From Janthinobacterium agaricidamnosum NBRC 102515 = DSM 9628 (GTDB lineage: Bacteria; Pseudomonadota; Gammaproteobacteria; Burkholderiales; Burkholderiaceae_D), in NCBI RefSeq assembly GCF_000723165.1, contig NZ_HG322949.1:226771-290770 (forward strand): 64,000 nucleotides of DNA. The letters are read 5' to 3'. Position numbers and translations under genes: made by a program. Positions within the stretch are counted from its first letter, which is position 1, and each line of letters starts with the position of its first letter. The notes under the pieces are model-generated. The model did no database searches, had not been told where the DNA came from, and was given only the letters and a program-made list of their open reading frames with translations. Below are positions 36,171 through 45,095 of this stretch, one piece after another.

Positions 36171-37874
36171 TTAGCGCGCGGCCTTGAATTCTGCGCCTCG
36201 GTTCCAGACCGGACGTTGTTTGCTGTCTTGCGCCGCGTCGTAGCCGATATGGAACAGCAGCGCCACGTCGTCGACCGCGCCGCGCATGTCCCAGCCGGGC
36301 ATGACGACGTCGCTGACCTTGTGGTAATCGTGGGCAATGTATTGCTCGACTTTATCCTTGCCGTAGCCTGGCGGCTTGCCGATGAAGTCGTTGCCGTCCT
36401 TCAGGTAGACTCCCGGCACGCCGACCTTGGCGAATTCAAACTGGTCGGCGCGGTAGAACGAGCCCCGTTCGGTCTTGGTATCGGGCAGCGCCACGCGGCC
36501 TTGCCATCGTGCGGCCTTGGCCACCAGTTCGTCGCTGGTCGATTTGCCGTAGCCGACGATTTCGATATCCCTGGTACGGCCCCACAGGTTCAAGCCGTCG
36601 ACGTTGATGTTGAGCACGGTCTTGTTCAGCGGTACCAAAGGATGGCGCGCGTAATATTGCGCGCCGAGCAGGCCGCGTTCCTCGCCGGTGGTCATCAGGA
36701 ACAATATGCTGCGTTTCGGTGCCACGCGCAGCGCCTTGTAGGCCTTGGCCACTTCCAGCAGCGCCGCCACGCCGGACGCATTGTCCCTGGCGCCATGGAA
36801 GATTTGCTGCGTGCGCGGCCCCGGCAAGCTGGTGTCGATGCCGAAATGGTCCCAGTGCGCGCTATAGATGATGTATTCGTTTTTCAGCAGCGGGTCGGAA
36901 CCCTCGATCTTGCCGATCACATTGTTGGAGCCGACGTCGCGCCAGGTGCTGTCGGCGCCGATGGTGGCCGTCACGTCCAGCGGCACCGGCTTGAAGTCGC
37001 GCGACAGGGCGGTTTTTTTCAGCGTGTCGAAATCGTAGCCGACCGAGCGGAAAATATCCTTGGCGCGGTCCAGTTGTATCCAGCCCGGCAGCAGCGGGAA
37101 ATCCGGATTGGCGCCATCGCTTTTAATCGCGAAATTTTCGCGGCCCCAGCTGTTTTGCACTACTTCGTATGGATAGGCCGCGGGCTTGGTTTCATGCACG
37201 ATCAGCGCGGCGGCGGCGCCGGCCTTGGCTGCCATTTCGAATTTATAGGTCCAGCGGCCGTAATAGGTCATCGCCTTGCCGCCGAACATGGCCGGATCGA
37301 GGCGCGATGGATCGCGCGGATCGGGAATCGCCGGATCGTTGATCAGCATCAGCAAGGTCTTGCCGCGCAAATCGACCCCCTTGTAATCGTCCCACTGGTA
37401 TTCCGGCGCCTGCACGCCATAACCGACAAAGACGATTTCCGACGCTGGAATCTCCAGTTTGGCGGTCGGATTCGGCGACCAGGCGACGAAGTCTTGCGGG
37501 AAGCTCAAGGTCGTGCTCTTGGCGCCGGTCGAAAAACGGAAGGTGGGCTGGGACGTGACGGCCAGCAGCGGCACTTTCTGGAAATACGATCCATCCGGAT
37601 TACCCGGCGCCAATCCCAATTTGACGAATTGACGGCGCAGGTACTCGGTTGTCGCGAGTTCGCCGGGCGTGCCGGGCGAGCGGCCTTCAAAATCGTCCGA
37701 CGCCAGCATCTTGATGTGGCCCAGCAAGCTGGCGCCGTCGATTTTCCTGGCGGCCGCCACGGCGGCGGCGGGCGCGCGCGTGGCCGGCGCGGCGATGGCG
37801 GTGCTGGCCATGCCGGCCGTCAAGATCAGCGTCAGCGTGGTGTATGCCTGTGCCGCGGCGAATGTCTTTTTCAT
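36171..37874 (-). CDS. Secreted M28-family zinc aminopeptidase
   Basis: A 567-residue exported peptidase. It has a signal peptide (cleavage near AIAA), a protease-associated insert (about 110-270) and the M28 catalytic domain. Zinc ligands in order: SAHWDHFG, GARDNASG, TTGEERG (catalytic and metal glutamates), NINVDGLN and AHDYHKVSD. All are intact, so it should be an active di-zinc aminopeptidase or dipeptidase in the periplasm. I chose ATG 37874, which starts the signal peptide; the ribosome site is weak. Confidence 0.9.
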   Translation of the reverse strand: MKKTFAAAQAYTTLTLILTAGMASTAIAAPATRAPAAAVAAARKIDGASLLGHIKMLASDDFEGRSPGTPGELATTEYLRRQFVKLGLAPGNPDGSYFQKVPLLAVTSQPTFRFSTGAKSTTLSFPQDFVAWSPNPTAKLEIPASEIVFVGYGVQAPEYQWDDYKGVDLRGKTLLMLINDPAIPDPRDPSRLDPAMFGGKAMTYYGRWTYKFEMAAKAGAAAALIVHETKPAAYPYEVVQNSWGRENFAIKSDGANPDFPLLPGWIQLDRAKDIFRSVGYDFDTLKKTALSRDFKPVPLDVTATIGADSTWRDVGSNNVIGKIEGSDPLLKNEYIIYSAHWDHFGIDTSLPGPRTQQIFHGARDNASGVAALLEVAKAYKALRVAPKRSILFLMTTGEERGLLGAQYYARHPLVPLNKTVLNINVDGLNLWGRTRDIEIVGYGKSTSDELVAKAARWQGRVALPDTKTERGSFYRADQFEFAKVGVPGVYLKDGNDFIGKPPGYGKDKVEQYIAHDYHKVSDVVMPGWDMRGAVDDVALLFHIGYDAAQDSKQRPVWNRGAEFKAAR

Positions 37875-38101
37875 GGGATATCGATGGATCGGTGGATGGA
37901 CGGGAAAGATGCGTGCAAGTCTGTCATTCTGACACATTTTTTTGCGCGGCAACTGCAAGGCTGGCCATTTGCTGGCCGCCGGGCGGCTGTTGTAAGTTGC
38001 AACAGATTAACAGTAATGTTGGTTAAACATTGTTTATTCGCATGAAATTTAGCAGGCTTACGTCGTATTGTGGGGCTGTCTGATATCGCCGGAGACCCCA
38101 C

Positions 38102-39727
38102 ATGAAAAAGCTTTCGTTTCAACAAAAATTATGGATACCGCTGCTGTGCAGCCTGCTGTGTATTACCGGTATCTTCGTGTATGACGCCTTTGAAGTGCGC
38201 AAGATACGCATCGAAGAGCGCAGCGCCGACCTGAGCAATATCGCCGACCTGGGCCTGAGCACCATCAAGCTGTTTGGCGAACAGGCCGCGGCCGGCAAGA
38301 TCAGCAAGGAACAGGCGCAAGAGCAGGCTACCGCGATCATCAAGAATATGCGCTTCGGCAAAGACGGTTATCTGACCATCACCAACTTCGACGGTTATGC
38401 CTTGATGAACCCGTTCAAGCCCGAAAACAATGGCAAGAACATGATCGACTTCCAGGACGCCAACGGCACGTATATGTACCGCGATATCGTGGCGGCCGGC
38501 ATGAGCGAGACCGGCGCCGGTTTTGTGCGCTACGTGTGGCCGCGGCCGGGGCAGAGCGGGGCGGTGCCGAAACTGAGCCGGGTGGCCGGTTACAAGCCGT
38601 GGCGCTGGAATGTGATGGTCGGCGTCTACATGGACGATATCGACCAGGCGTTCCAGGCCGCGCTGTGGAAATCGCTGGGCTTGCTGGTGATCTTGTGCGG
38701 GGCGTTGTCGGCGATCGTCATCGCGATCAACCGCAGCCTGCGCCATGCGCTCGGCGGCGAACCGGAATATGCGGCGCAAGTGGCTGAAAAAATTTCGCAC
38801 AACGACTTGAGCGGCACGGTCACCACTCATGCCGATGACAAGGGCAGCGTACTGTTTGCGATGAAAACCATGCAAAGCAACCTGGCCAGCACCATTGCCG
38901 AAATTCGCCACAGCGCCGACACCATCGCCACCGCCTCGCGTGAAATTGCCAGCGGCAATATGGACTTGTCGGCGCGCACCGAAATGCAAGCCAGCTCGCT
39001 GGAAGAAACCGCCGCCTCGATGGAACAATTGACGTCGACCGTCGCCCACAATGTGCAAAACGCGGTGCAGGCGAACCAGTTGGCCAAGGCGGCGTCCGAA
39101 GTGGCGCAGCAGGGCGGCGCGGTGGTGGCCAAAGTCATCGACACGATGCAGACCATCAACGATTCGGCAACCCGTATCGTCGATATCATCAGCGTCATCG
39201 ACGGCATCGCGTTCCAGACCAATATCCTGGCGCTGAACGCGGCCGTCGAAGCGGCGCGGGCCGGCGAGCAGGGACGCGGTTTCGCAGTGGTGGCGACCGA
39301 GGTGCGCAACCTGGCGCACCGCAGCGCGGCGGCGGCCAAGGAAATCAAGGTGCTGATCGGCGATTCGGTCGACAGTATCGCCGCCGGCAGCGCGCTGGTG
39401 GCGCAGGCCGGCACCACCATGGACCAGGTGGTGGCCAGCGTGTCGCGGGTGACCGACATCATGTCCGAAATCACCGCCGCCTCGCACGAGCAAAGCACCG
39501 GCATCGGCCACGTCAACCAGGCGATCACGGAAATGGATGGCGTCACCCAGCAAAACGCGGCGCTGGTGGAACAGGCGGCCGCGGCGGCGGGCAGCTTGCA
39601 GGATCAGGCCGGCAACCTGGCGCAGCTGGTGTCGCGCTTCGAGCTGGAGGAAGCGGCTCCGGTACGCCCTGCGGCGACGCCGCGCGGCGCCCCGGCCAGG
39701 CCGGGGCGCGGACTGGTCCTGCAGTAA
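38102..39727 (+). CDS. Methyl-accepting chemotaxis protein with single-Cache sensor
   Basis: A 541-residue chemoreceptor. Two membrane helices (about 8-28 and 187-207) flank a periplasmic sCache domain (about 30-185, with [20 protein letters not shown] and the conserved GKNMIDFQD). A HAMP-like segment follows, then methylation helices ([20 protein letters not shown]) and the signalling tip [32 protein letters not shown]. No C-terminal NWETF-like CheR tether. The Cache subtype often binds small carboxylates, but the ligand is not readable here. GGAG precedes ATG 38102. Confidence 0.94.
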   Translation: MKKLSFQQKLWIPLLCSLLCITGIFVYDAFEVRKIRIEERSADLSNIADLGLSTIKLFGEQAAAGKISKEQAQEQATAIIKNMRFGKDGYLTITNFDGYALMNPFKPENNGKNMIDFQDANGTYMYRDIVAAGMSETGAGFVRYVWPRPGQSGAVPKLSRVAGYKPWRWNVMVGVYMDDIDQAFQAALWKSLGLLVILCGALSAIVIAINRSLRHALGGEPEYAAQVAEKISHNDLSGTVTTHADDKGSVLFAMKTMQSNLASTIAEIRHSADTIATASREIASGNMDLSARTEMQASSLEETAASMEQLTSTVAHNVQNAVQANQLAKAASEVAQQGGAVVAKVIDTMQTINDSATRIVDIISVIDGIAFQTNILALNAAVEAARAGEQGRGFAVVATEVRNLAHRSAAAAKEIKVLIGDSVDSIAAGSALVAQAGTTMDQVVASVSRVTDIMSEITAASHEQSTGIGHVNQAITEMDGVTQQNAALVEQAAAAAGSLQDQAGNLAQLVSRFELEEAAPVRPAATPRGAPARPGRGLVLQ

Positions 39728-39728
39728 T

Positions 39729-40178
39729 TTATTGGGCTGGAGCAGTTGTTCCGGCGGCGCCGGCCGGCGCCCCGGACTCCGGCACGAACACCAGCTTGTT
39801 GTCGTCCTGTACCTCGAAGGCGCCGACCGGCTGGCCCAGGTCGGCCTTCGGATCGTTCTGCAATTCCACCAGCTTATTGCAGGTATTCGTTTCCGCCTGC
39901 CATAACTGATTGCCGAGACGGATATTCCACAAGCCGTCGCCGGCGGCAAACACTTCCACCTTGACATCTTCCGCTACCGCCGTGGCCAGCGTATGGCGGC
40001 GCTGGCAATCCGGCAGGTGCGACACCATCAGCGTCACATTGGCCTGGTCTTGCCAGAAGTAATCTTGCTGGCGCCGCACGCTCAGTGCATAGTCGCGTCC
40101 ATCGATGTAGTACGAGGCGCTGTCGTTGACACAAGCTGTCAGCAGCATGGGCATCAAAAGGATCAGGAGCTTGCGCAT
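39729..40178 (-). CDS. Putative lipoprotein
   Basis: A 149-residue small lipoprotein with signal peptide MRKLLILLMPMLLTAC; LTAC is the lipobox. The mature part includes YYIDGRDYALSVRRQQDYFW, two cysteines (LPDCQRRH, TNTCNKLV) and an Ala/Pro-rich tail. An in-frame ATG at 40205 adds nine residues (with an imperfect 12-base repeat of GGAAAACAACG) and cannot be excluded. It converges on the chemoreceptor gene, one base apart. No recognised family. Confidence 0.75.
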   Translation of the reverse strand: MRKLLILLMPMLLTACVNDSASYYIDGRDYALSVRRQQDYFWQDQANVTLMVSHLPDCQRRHTLATAVAEDVKVEVFAAGDGLWNIRLGNQLWQAETNTCNKLVELQNDPKADLGQPVGAFEVQDDNKLVFVPESGAPAGAAGTTAPAQ

Positions 40179-40393
40179 GGCGTTGTTTTCCACGTTGTTT
40201 TCCATATTCTACAGCGACACCAATCGAAGCAACAAAACGCAGGGCGCACCGCCGAAATAAGCCGGCGCCATGCCGTTTCCGCTTACGTGGCATTATATCG
40301 GTGCAAGCCTGTCGCGGCGCGACGATTGTCAACGGTCGTATTGAAATCGCGAAGATCCGCGGTAGGCATCCTTTTACATCAGAGAGAGAACCG

Positions 40394-41095
40394 ATGATCG
40401 ATCTGTATTACTGGACCACGCCGAACGGCCACAAAATCACGATGCTGCTGGAAGAAGCAGGCATCCCCTACAACATCATCCCTGTGCATATCGGCAAGGG
40501 CGAGCAATTCAAGCCGGCATTCCTGGCGATCGCGCCGAACAACCGCATCCCGGCGATTGTCGACCAGGCGCCGCTGGATGGCGGTCCGCCGATTGCGCTG
40601 TTCGAATCGGGCGCCATCCTGCAATACCTGGCTGAAAAAAGCGGCAAGTTCTTGCCCGGCGACGTGCGCGGCCGCGCCGAAGTCAGCCAGTGGCTGTTTT
40701 GGCAGATGGGCGGACTGGGGCCGATGGCCGGCCAGAACCACCATTTTGTGCAATATGCGCCGGAAGCGATCGAGTACGCGATCGCCCGCTACGTGAATGA
40801 AACCAACCGCCTGTACGGCGTGCTGGACCGGCGCCTGGCCGACCGCGCCTTCGTCGCCGGCGACGACTATTCGATCGCCGACATGGCGATCTATCCGTGG
40901 ATCGTGCCGCATCAGCGGCAGCGCCAGGATCTGGCCGACTTCCCGCACCTGGCGCGCTGGTTCGCGGCCGTCGCGGCGCGCCCGGCAACCCAGCGCGCCT
41001 ACGCCCGCGCGGCGGAAGTCAATCTGCAGCCGACCGTCAGCGAAGACTCGAAGAAAGTGCTGTTTGGCCAGACCGCGCAGCATAGGCCGGTGTGA
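40394..41095 (+). CDS. Glutathione S-transferase, YfcG/Ure2-like
   Basis: A 233-residue GST of the Nu/YfcG class, related to GSH-dependent disulfide reductases. N-terminal thioredoxin fold with the TTPNGHKITMLLEE start (the TPNG motif that binds glutathione), NNRIPAIVD and LFESGAILQYLAEKSGKFLP, then the all-helical C-terminal domain (SQWLFWQMGGLGPMAGQNHHF, DYSIADMAIYPW). ATG 40394 has AGAGAG upstream. Part of its 3' end is present again in decayed form between the two bufferin precursor genes downstream. Confidence 0.92.
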   Translation: MIDLYYWTTPNGHKITMLLEEAGIPYNIIPVHIGKGEQFKPAFLAIAPNNRIPAIVDQAPLDGGPPIALFESGAILQYLAEKSGKFLPGDVRGRAEVSQWLFWQMGGLGPMAGQNHHFVQYAPEAIEYAIARYVNETNRLYGVLDRRLADRAFVAGDDYSIADMAIYPWIVPHQRQRQDLADFPHLARWFAAVAARPATQRAYARAAEVNLQPTVSEDSKKVLFGQTAQHRPV

Positions 41096-41180
41096 TGCTG
41101 TCGGCCGCTACTGTCGTATCGGGCCAGGAGCGGCCTGTATGGCAGATGTGGTGAGCGATAAAAATATTTTCTCCAGGTGT

Positions 41181-41206
41181 GTAAGTAATTTGTATGTGAC
41201 AACGAC
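41181..41206 (+). promoter_or_regulatory. ECF-sigma-like promoter of the first bufferin precursor gene
   Basis: GTAAGT, 16 bases and CGAC, upstream of bufA copy 1. The same blocks with identical spacing stand before copy 2. It resembles the GTAACC-N16-CGAA type I recall for the ECF factor SigF, which controls a related operon in Caulobacter. The sigma-factor gene is not in this window. Confidence 0.5.
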
Positions 41207-41297
41207 AGAGTTATAAGCCGAAACATTGCGCCTGATTATGCAGCTGGTTTCGTCCCCAAGATGTCCGACCCCACCACTTAAATATTTGGAGTAAATC

Positions 41298-41576
41298 ATG
41301 AATAACGCTATCACCACCATCAAATCCGGCGCCCTGATCGCAGCTGCTGTCGCCGCCATGGCTTTGTCGGGTTCGGTATTGGCCGCCACCAGCAGCGTTT
41401 CCGCCGGCGACAGCGTCAGCTGCGCAGGCATCAACAGCTGCAAGGGCCAAAGCGACTGTGCCACTGCGGAAAACGCCTGCAAGGGCCAAAACACTTGCAA
41501 GGGTCACGGTTTCGTCAAGGCCAAGGCCGGCGAATGCCTGGCAAAACAAGGCAAGATCATCGATCTGGATAAATAA
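41298..41576 (+). CDS. bufA: Bufferin precursor peptide (DUF2282), copy 1
   Basis: A 92-residue precursor of the BufA family (DUF2282). Signal peptide to about residue 30 (VAAMALSGSVLAA), then a cysteine-rich mature part with six Cys (42, 48, 54, 61, 67, 80) in [28 protein letters not shown]. Such precursors are exported and have Cys residues changed to thiooxazoles by BufB/BufC; the product binds copper. GGAG lies upstream of ATG 41298. It differs from copy 2 at four positions (L23M, D53E, Q84K, D89N). Confidence is high for family; the modification is known from relatives only. Confidence 0.9.
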   Translation: MNNAITTIKSGALIAAAVAAMALSGSVLAATSSVSAGDSVSCAGINSCKGQSDCATAENACKGQNTCKGHGFVKAKAGECLAKQGKIIDLDK

Positions 41577-41619
41577 TCCGCCTCTGTTACAGAGCGTGTG
41601 CAGCAGGCCGGCTATCCGA

Positions 41620-41720
41620 TGACTCGCTACGTGAATGCAAGCAAGCCCCTGTAATCGGGGGGCTGGTTCGCGGCTAGCGCGGCGCAGCCGGCAGCCCGGT
41701 GCGGCCGGCGTGATGTGGCC
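41620..41720 (+). pseudogene. Decayed copy of the GST gene tail between the precursor genes
   Basis: This stretch resembles, in order, separate pieces of the GST gene: CGCTACGTGAATG (41624-41636; GST 40787-40799), CTGGTTCGCGGC with following bases (41663 on; GST 40957 on), and GCCGGCGTGATG (41704 on; GST 41086 on, across its stop codon). The parts between are deleted. It is therefore a collapsed second GST tail, left by tandem duplication of GST tail-promoter-bufA. The rest of 41577-41918 holds the duplicated promoter. Confidence 0.7.
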
Positions 41721-41801
41721 GCGATTTGCGGCCTGTCCAAGCTTGCTTATACCTGTATTGCAGGTCTGGCAGACGAATAAAAAATATTTTTTTAAAGTTG
41801 T

Positions 41802-41827
41802 GTAAGTAATTTACTTGCCGAAACGAC
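41802..41827 (+). promoter_or_regulatory. ECF-sigma-like promoter of the second bufferin precursor gene
   Basis: GTAAGT, 16 bases and CGAC, the same spacing and flanking bases (GTGTAAGTAATTT, then AACGACAGAG) as in front of copy 1. The conserved blocks stand out from the diverged surrounding bases, so both promoters appear to be under selection. Confidence 0.5.
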
Positions 41828-41918
41828 AGAGCTATAGTCGAAACACTGTGCCATCTGATACCGGCCAGTTTTGACTCCTGGATGTTTGACCCCACCACTA
41901 ATGCACTTGGAGAACATA

Positions 41919-42197
41919 ATGAATAACGCTATCACCACCATCAAATCCGGCGCCCTGATCGCAGCTGCTGTCGCCGCCATGGCCATGTCGGGCTCGGTAC
42001 TGGCCGCTACCAGCAGCGTTTCCGCCGGCGACAGCGTCAGCTGCGCAGGCATCAATAGCTGCAAAGGCCAAAGCGAATGCGCCACCGCGGAAAACGCCTG
42101 CAAAGGCCAAAACACCTGCAAAGGCCACGGTTTCGTCAAAGCCAAAGCCGGCGAATGCCTGGCCAAAAAAGGCAAAATCATCAATCTGGATAAATAA
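41919..42197 (+). CDS. bufA: Bufferin precursor peptide (DUF2282), copy 2
   Basis: A 92-residue precursor, near-identical to copy 1, with the same signal peptide and all six cysteines at the same positions. The differences are conservative (23M, 53E, 84K, 89N), so both appear functional. GGAG is eight bases upstream of ATG 41919; a longer upstream frame is not signal-like. It is directly followed by a GC-rich hairpin and then bufB, so it is the copy joined to the modification genes. Copy 1 relies on its own promoter or on read-through. Confidence 0.9.
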   Translation: MNNAITTIKSGALIAAAVAAMAMSGSVLAATSSVSAGDSVSCAGINSCKGQSECATAENACKGQNTCKGHGFVKAKAGECLAKKGKIINLDK

Positions 42198-42205
42198 TCC
42201 TGTCG

Positions 42206-42231
42206 GGCGGCGCCGGTTTCCCGGCGCCGCC
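42206..42231 (+). promoter_or_regulatory. Strong hairpin between precursor and modification genes
   Basis: GGCGGCGCCGG, loop TTTC, CCGGCGCCGCC: a perfect 11-base stem without a T-run. Placed between the precursor and bufB, it could stabilise precursor mRNA or lower expression of downstream genes, giving excess precursor over enzyme. Confidence 0.55.
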
Positions 42232-42279
42232 TGCCGCTGTATTGATATGTTGACGATGATACCGACCAGACAGAGCGCC

Positions 42280-43137
42280 ATGCCAGCCAACCTCACCCAG
42301 CCATCGCCAGGCTTTGGCCTCGGCTTGCGTCCCAGCCATTACAACGACTTGCTCCATACCAGCCCGGCCACGTCCGGCATCGACTGGTTTGAAATCCTGT
42401 CCGAAAATTACATGGTTCCCGGCGGCAAACCGCTGGCCATGCTGGATGCGATACGGCAGGATTATCCGATGGTGATGCATGGTGTTTCGATGTCGATCGG
42501 CACGCCGGAAGGTCCGTCTGACGACTACCTGCGCCAGTTGAAGGCGCTGATGCAGCGGGTGCAGCCGCTGTGGCTGTCCGACCATTTATGCTGGACCGGC
42601 ATGCATGGCAAGAATATGCACGACCTGTTCCCGCTGCCTTACACCGATGAAGCGATCAAAACCGTGGTGCGCAATGTGCGCCGCGTACAAGATTACCTGG
42701 AGCGTCCGATCTTGCTGGAAAACGTCTCCAGCTACCTGACCTACAATGCCGACACGTTCCAGGAATGGGATTTCGTGGCCGCCGTGGCGGAAGAATCCGA
42801 CAGCCTGATTTTGCTGGACGTGAACAATATCTATGTCAGCAGCGTCAACCACGGCTTCGACCCGGCCATGTATTTGCGCGCGATGCCGGCCAAGCGGGTG
42901 CAGCAAATCCACCTCGCCGGGCACAGCGTGCAAGAGGGCTGCATCATCGATACGCATGACCGCGCGGTATCCGATCCGGTGTGGGCGCTGTATGCCGACG
43001 CGTTGCGCCGCTTCGGCCCGGTCGCCACGATGATCGAGCGCGACGACAATATCCCGCCCTTGCCCGAACTGGCCGCCGAATTGCAGCGCGCGCGTACGCT
43101 GGCCGGCAGCGTATTGCATGCCGAGGAGGCCGCATGA
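42280..43137 (+). CDS. bufB: Bufferin-modifying multinuclear iron oxidase BufB (DUF692)
   Basis: A 285-residue MNIO (DUF692) enzyme, TIM-barrel fold with two or three irons, which oxidises cysteines of RiPP precursors. Metal-ligand segments visible in order: [54 protein letters not shown] and [16 protein letters not shown] near the N-terminus is typical. I chose ATG 42280; in-frame ATGs at 42247 and 42256 precede it without better ribosome sites. Its stop overlaps the start of bufC by four bases. Works with BufC, which binds the precursor. Confidence 0.9.
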   Translation: MPANLTQPSPGFGLGLRPSHYNDLLHTSPATSGIDWFEILSENYMVPGGKPLAMLDAIRQDYPMVMHGVSMSIGTPEGPSDDYLRQLKALMQRVQPLWLSDHLCWTGMHGKNMHDLFPLPYTDEAIKTVVRNVRRVQDYLERPILLENVSSYLTYNADTFQEWDFVAAVAEESDSLILLDVNNIYVSSVNHGFDPAMYLRAMPAKRVQQIHLAGHSVQEGCIIDTHDRAVSDPVWALYADALRRFGPVATMIERDDNIPPLPELAAELQRARTLAGSVLHAEEAA

Positions 43138-43913
43138 GCGGCTTGCAACAGATCCAGAGCGATTTCCAGCATTACGTGTTGGGCGGCGCCGGCGATCCCG
43201 ATGGGAAACCTCCGGCCATCGCCGCCGCCATTTCCGAACAGTTCGGCTTGAATGCCGAACAAAGGCTGGCGATTTATTACAATTCCTACCGCAGCCGCAT
43301 GCGCGAAGCGCTGTCGGAATCGTTCGATAAAACCTGGTCGTATGTCGGCGACGACATGTTTGCCGACCTGGCGAGTTCCTACCTGGACGCCCATCCGTCC
43401 GAGTTCCGCAGCCTGCGCTGGTATGGCGGCCAGTTTGCCGCGCATGTCGCGGCCGAGTTGCCGGATTATCCCTTTGTTGCCGAACTGGCGGCGTTCGAAT
43501 GGTCGCTGGGCCTGGCGTTCGACGCGTCCGATGTGGCGCCGCTGAATGCTGGCGACCTGAGCATGGTGGCGCCGGACGAATGGGCCGGCCTGAGATTCGG
43601 CTTGCATCCATCGGTGCAATTGCTGGCGCTGCACTGGAATGCCGTGGCCTTGTGGCAAACATTAGGTGAGGACATGACACCGCCCGATGCGCTGGAGTCG
43701 GCCGAGGCGACCTGCTGGCTGGTATGGCGCACCGCCGGCCAGCCGCATTTCCGTTCGCTGAGCCCGCTGGAATTTGCGGCGCTGGATGGCATCCGCCAAG
43801 GCCAGTCGTTCGGCGAAATTTGCGACCTGGCGAATGGCGACGGCGAATTGGTGTTGCGCCTGGCCGGTTTTCTGCAAACCTGGCTGGCGCAGGAAATGCT
43901 GATCAAACCTTAA
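43134..43913 (+). CDS. bufC: Bufferin precursor-recognition partner BufC (DUF2063)
   Basis: A 259-residue protein with an N-terminal DUF2063 domain (about 5-100: [36 protein letters not shown]) and a C-terminal wHTH-like precursor-binding part ([19 protein letters not shown]). In MNIO systems this partner presents the peptide to the oxidase. ATG 43134 overlaps the bufB stop (ATGA) and follows GAGGAGG, so the two are coupled. No DoxX-type bufD follows; the next gene is convergent. Confidence 0.88.
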   Translation: MSGLQQIQSDFQHYVLGGAGDPDGKPPAIAAAISEQFGLNAEQRLAIYYNSYRSRMREALSESFDKTWSYVGDDMFADLASSYLDAHPSEFRSLRWYGGQFAAHVAAELPDYPFVAELAAFEWSLGLAFDASDVAPLNAGDLSMVAPDEWAGLRFGLHPSVQLLALHWNAVALWQTLGEDMTPPDALESAEATCWLVWRTAGQPHFRSLSPLEFAALDGIRQGQSFGEICDLANGDGELVLRLAGFLQTWLAQEMLIKP

Positions 43914-43968
43914 ACCAATGTGCGCAGGCCGCGGCTAAAGCGGCCGGCGGCGTCAAGGTTTGTTTTTT

Positions 43969-45093
43969 CTATTCGCGGAAAATCAGCGCGCTTGAAATGT
44001 CGGCCACCGTCTTGCAGCCGCACAAGGCCATCGCGACTTCCAGTTCATCGCGCAGCAGGCGCAGCACGTGGGCCACGCCCATCGCGCCGGCATTGTGCAG
44101 TCCGTAAATATACGGCCGGCCGATCAGTACCGCGTTGGCGCCCAGCGCGATGGCTTTCAGCACGTCGGTGCCGCGCCGGATGCCGCCATCGGCCAGAATC
44201 GGAAAATCGGCCGACACGGCGCCGCGTATGCGCGGCAATACGGCGGCGGCGGCGGGCGCCGTGTCGAGCGTGCGTCCGCCGTGATTCGACACGATGATGC
44301 CGGCCGCATTCACTTGTTCGGCCTGGCGCGCGTCGTCCGGATGCAATATGCCTTTGAGCAGGATCGGCAGCGAGGTGATGCTTTGCAGCCAGGCGATGTC
44401 GTCCCAGGTCGGCGCGGCGTGCAGCAAGCCGTCGAACAAGGCGCTCTGGCCTGCGTGCAGATTCAGTGCCGGCGCTGGTGGCATGCCGGCCAGGTTGACC
44501 GCCGATATGCCTTCCGGCAAGCGGAAACCGGCGCGCCGCTCGCGGTCGCGCACGCCGCCGGTGGGCGCATCGACGGTCAGCACCAGCGCTTCATAGCCGG
44601 CTTGTTCGGCGCGTTGTACCAGTTCGCGGCTGAAGCCCCGGTCGTGCTGCAAATACAGCTGGAACCACAGCGGACCGCGCTGCTGCAGACCCAGCACGGC
44701 GCGGGCGACGATGTCGAGCGCCACGCTCGCTTGGGTGCTGTGGATGATGCCGGCGCCCTGCATCGCCGCTGCGAAGCTGGACGCCAGTTCGCCGTCCGGG
44801 TGCGCTAGGCGCTGCAAGGCCACCGGCGCCAGCAGGATCGGATGTTCGAGCGTGCGGCCCAGCAAGTCGGTGCGCGTGTGGCCGCCAGCCAGCGCACGCA
44901 GCACGCGCGGCTGCAACGACAATTTGTTCCAGCCGTCGCGATTGTTTTGCACGGTAATTTCATCGGCCGCGCCGCCGCTGAAATAGGCCAGCGCATGGGC
45001 GTCGAGTTGGCTACGCGCATGGGCTTCATGGTCGGCCAGGCTGAGGATGCCGGCCGGAACCGCTTGCAATACGGGGAGATCGCTCATGGTCAT
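43969..45093 (-). CDS. FMN-dependent alpha-hydroxy-acid oxidase/dehydrogenase
   Basis: A 374-residue TIM-barrel flavoenzyme of the lactate/glycolate oxidase family. Motifs: SGGAADEITVQNN (N-terminal), WFQLYLQHDRG, LTVDAPTGGVRDRE, PILLKGI (FMN lysine), SNHGGRTLDTAP (active-site histidine) and DGGIRRGTDVLKAIALGA. No membrane-binding segment, so a soluble oxidase-type member. I chose ATG 45093, two bases after the piuC stop; other starts nearby (45111 GTG, 45087 ATG) are possible. It is the last gene of the piuA operon, which makes iron-linked expression likely. Substrate unknown. Confidence 0.9.
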   Translation of the reverse strand: MTMSDLPVLQAVPAGILSLADHEAHARSQLDAHALAYFSGGAADEITVQNNRDGWNKLSLQPRVLRALAGGHTRTDLLGRTLEHPILLAPVALQRLAHPDGELASSFAAAMQGAGIIHSTQASVALDIVARAVLGLQQRGPLWFQLYLQHDRGFSRELVQRAEQAGYEALVLTVDAPTGGVRDRERRAGFRLPEGISAVNLAGMPPAPALNLHAGQSALFDGLLHAAPTWDDIAWLQSITSLPILLKGILHPDDARQAEQVNAAGIIVSNHGGRTLDTAPAAAAVLPRIRGAVSADFPILADGGIRRGTDVLKAIALGANAVLIGRPYIYGLHNAGAMGVAHVLRLLRDELEVAMALCGCKTVADISSALIFRE

Positions 45094-45095
45094 GT

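Noticed and set aside
41298..42197. The two cysteine-rich precursors as a toxin or CRISPR-like repeat
   Set aside because: They are intact signal-peptide-bearing DUF2282 precursors next to DUF692/DUF2063 genes; the repetition is gene duplication.
43927..43968. GGCCGC/GCGGCC stem with downstream T-run as terminator of the bufferin operon
   Set aside because: The T-run is about 17 bases from the short stem, too far for an intrinsic terminator.
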